DNA of 31,793 nucleotides from REEB76 sp049698775 (GTDB taxonomy: Bacteria > Pseudomonadota > Gammaproteobacteria > Natronospirales > REEB76). The DNA is taken from the NCBI GenBank assembly GCA_049698775.1, contig JBAVYM010000042.1, forward strand, positions 1-31,793. The letters are read 5' to 3'. The position numbers and the translations under genes are program-made. Numbering within the stretch: the first letter of the stretch is position 1; the number at the start of each line of letters is the position of its first letter. Below, in pieces: positions 30,914-31,793 of the stretch. The notes below the pieces were generated by a model. That model did not search any database. It saw only the letters and a list, made by a program, of their open reading frames with translations, and was not told the origin of the DNA.

Positions 30914-31793
30914 CTACTGCACACTTCCTTGGGTTGGCGCCAGATGTCGTCGCAGCAGTGAATTCCTCAGTGACCATTCCAAGTCGGGCGCGATTTCCTG
31001 CATGAATTTAACCTCCTCGGCCACCTGCACCGCCACCGGCACGCCGTCGCGGTAGAGCACGCGGTTCTCACCCATGACCGGCACGCGCGCGCCGGGGGTG
31101 ACGATGCCAACGAGGTTGAGCGGGTCGGCAGCGGATACCGACACCAGTTCGCCGGTTTTTTCGCGACGGCGGACTTCGCGCAGCGCGCCCACAGCCTCGG
31201 GCAGGCCAAACTGCTCGCCGGCGAAGCCGTCCACGAAGCGCCCGCCGCGCACTTCGCCGCGGGCTTCCAGCCTTCTATATATATAAAGCAGCTCGCGCCA
31301 GGGCGGCAGCGCGCTCTCGCGCTCCAGCACCTTGCGGAACACCACGCCGTAGCGGCGCAACAGCACTTCGGCGAGATGCGCCAGAGCCTCGGCGTCGGCC
31401 GGCGCGTCGCCAGTGACAGCGCGCGGCGGCATCAGCGACCAGCGGCCGGCCTCGTTCACGCCCGGTGGTTCGCCGCGCCGCAGTCGGTAGCGAAAGGAGC
31501 GCGAGAGCGGTGCGCGCTTCGCGGCCGGTGTGATGAGCGCGCGCAGGCCGGCGAAGCTGTCAGCAGTTACCAGTCCGCAGGCGGCGAGTTCCGCAAGTGC
31601 CACTTCCAGTTGCGTGCGCAACAATCCGGTTTCACGCAGCAGATCGGCGAAGAACAGCGCGCCGTGCTGCTTGAGCGCATCGCGTACCGTACGCGCGCCG
31701 TGGGACAGGTTGAGCGCGTCGCCGTCCGGGAAACCGGCGAGCGCACGCCAATGCGTCAGCGCGTCACGGGAGACGAATGCGATGGGTGTGGCG
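30914..31793 (-). CDS. lhr: Lhr-like large helicase, C-terminal part (5' end outside the window)
   Basis: The frame is open from the window edge (first full codon at 31792) to a stop at 30914, about 293 residues. IAFVSRDALTHWRAL, LSHGARTVRDALKQHGALFFADLL, GRWSLMPPRAV, LLRRYGVVFRKVLERE, LPPWRELLYIYRRLEARGEVRGGRFVDGF and the later QFGLPEAVGALREVRR are typical of the C-terminal region of Lhr-type superfamily 2 helicases (DUF4635/uracil-glycosylase-associated part). The helicase core would lie to the right of the window. There is no start codon within the window, so length cannot be judged. Confidence 0.85.
   Translation of the reverse strand, partial: ATPIAFVSRDALTHWRALAGFPDGDALNLSHGARTVRDALKQHGALFFADLLRETGLLRTQLEVALAELAACGLVTADSFAGLRALITPAAKRAPLSRSFRYRLRRGEPPGVNEAGRWSLMPPRAVTGDAPADAEALAHLAEVLLRRYGVVFRKVLERESALPPWRELLYIYRRLEARGEVRGGRFVDGFAGEQFGLPEAVGALREVRRREKTGELVSVSAADPLNLVGIVTPGARVPVMGENRVLYRDGVPVAVQVAEEVKFMQEIAPDLEWSLRNSLLRRHLAPTQGSVQ

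Overview
The window looks like chromosomal DNA of a GC-rich gammaproteobacterium. The strongest sign is the trxA-rho pair divergent from rhlB, the same arrangement as in enterobacteria, together with ttcA, queD, cysQ, a yrfG-like nucleotidase, a yciV/RNase AM-like gene and qmcA-nfeD. REPIN-type and CCCGC-type intergenic palindromes also fit this group. I cannot name the species; a deep-branching or uncultured gammaproteobacterium is my best guess.

Layout. At 40-735 is the C-terminal part of a filamentous-haemagglutinin/polymorphic-toxin-like protein with an AT-rich variable tail. From 842 to 8824 lie housekeeping genes: rho, trxA, rhlB, a REPIN, a yrfG-like HAD nucleotidase, cysQ, then on the minus strand queD, a dienelactone hydrolase-like protein and a chalcone-isomerase-like secreted protein, and on the plus strand ydcH-like and PHP-domain (RNase AM-like) genes. 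After a 100-bp palindromic element come an HD-GYP protein and ttcA (minus strand).

From 11241 to 15357 is the most unusual part. It holds two toxin-antitoxin modules, AbrB-Doc and HigBA. Each sits exactly at one end of a core gene, and each is bounded by a diverged direct repeat of that gene end: the first 38 codons of ttcA, and the last 41 codons plus stop of qmcA. Between them are a DUF1223 secreted protein and a DUF2971 protein. Both modules look like small cassettes that entered with their own copy of the target-gene end and left the old end behind as a remnant. No recombinase gene is present.

From 15232 to 19480 on the minus strand are nfeD-qmcA and a probable uptake operon: DUF3311 protein, MctP-like sodium:solute symporter, SemiSWEET and an outer-membrane protein. 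From 19533 to 23409 is a methionine operon, metY-metX-hom. It is preceded by a 35-residue leader peptide with a Cys/Met run, a possible antiterminator pairing and a strong intrinsic terminator, which together look like a methionine/cysteine transcription attenuator. Next come a SWIM-SNF2 helicase and a KefC-like antiporter.

From 28719 to the end are a broken DUF899 gene, an AT-richer ATPase-TOPRIM/DUF4435-like gene that could be a phage-defence protein, a run of five strong palindromes in about 135 bp, and the 3' part of an lhr-like helicase gene cut by the window edge.
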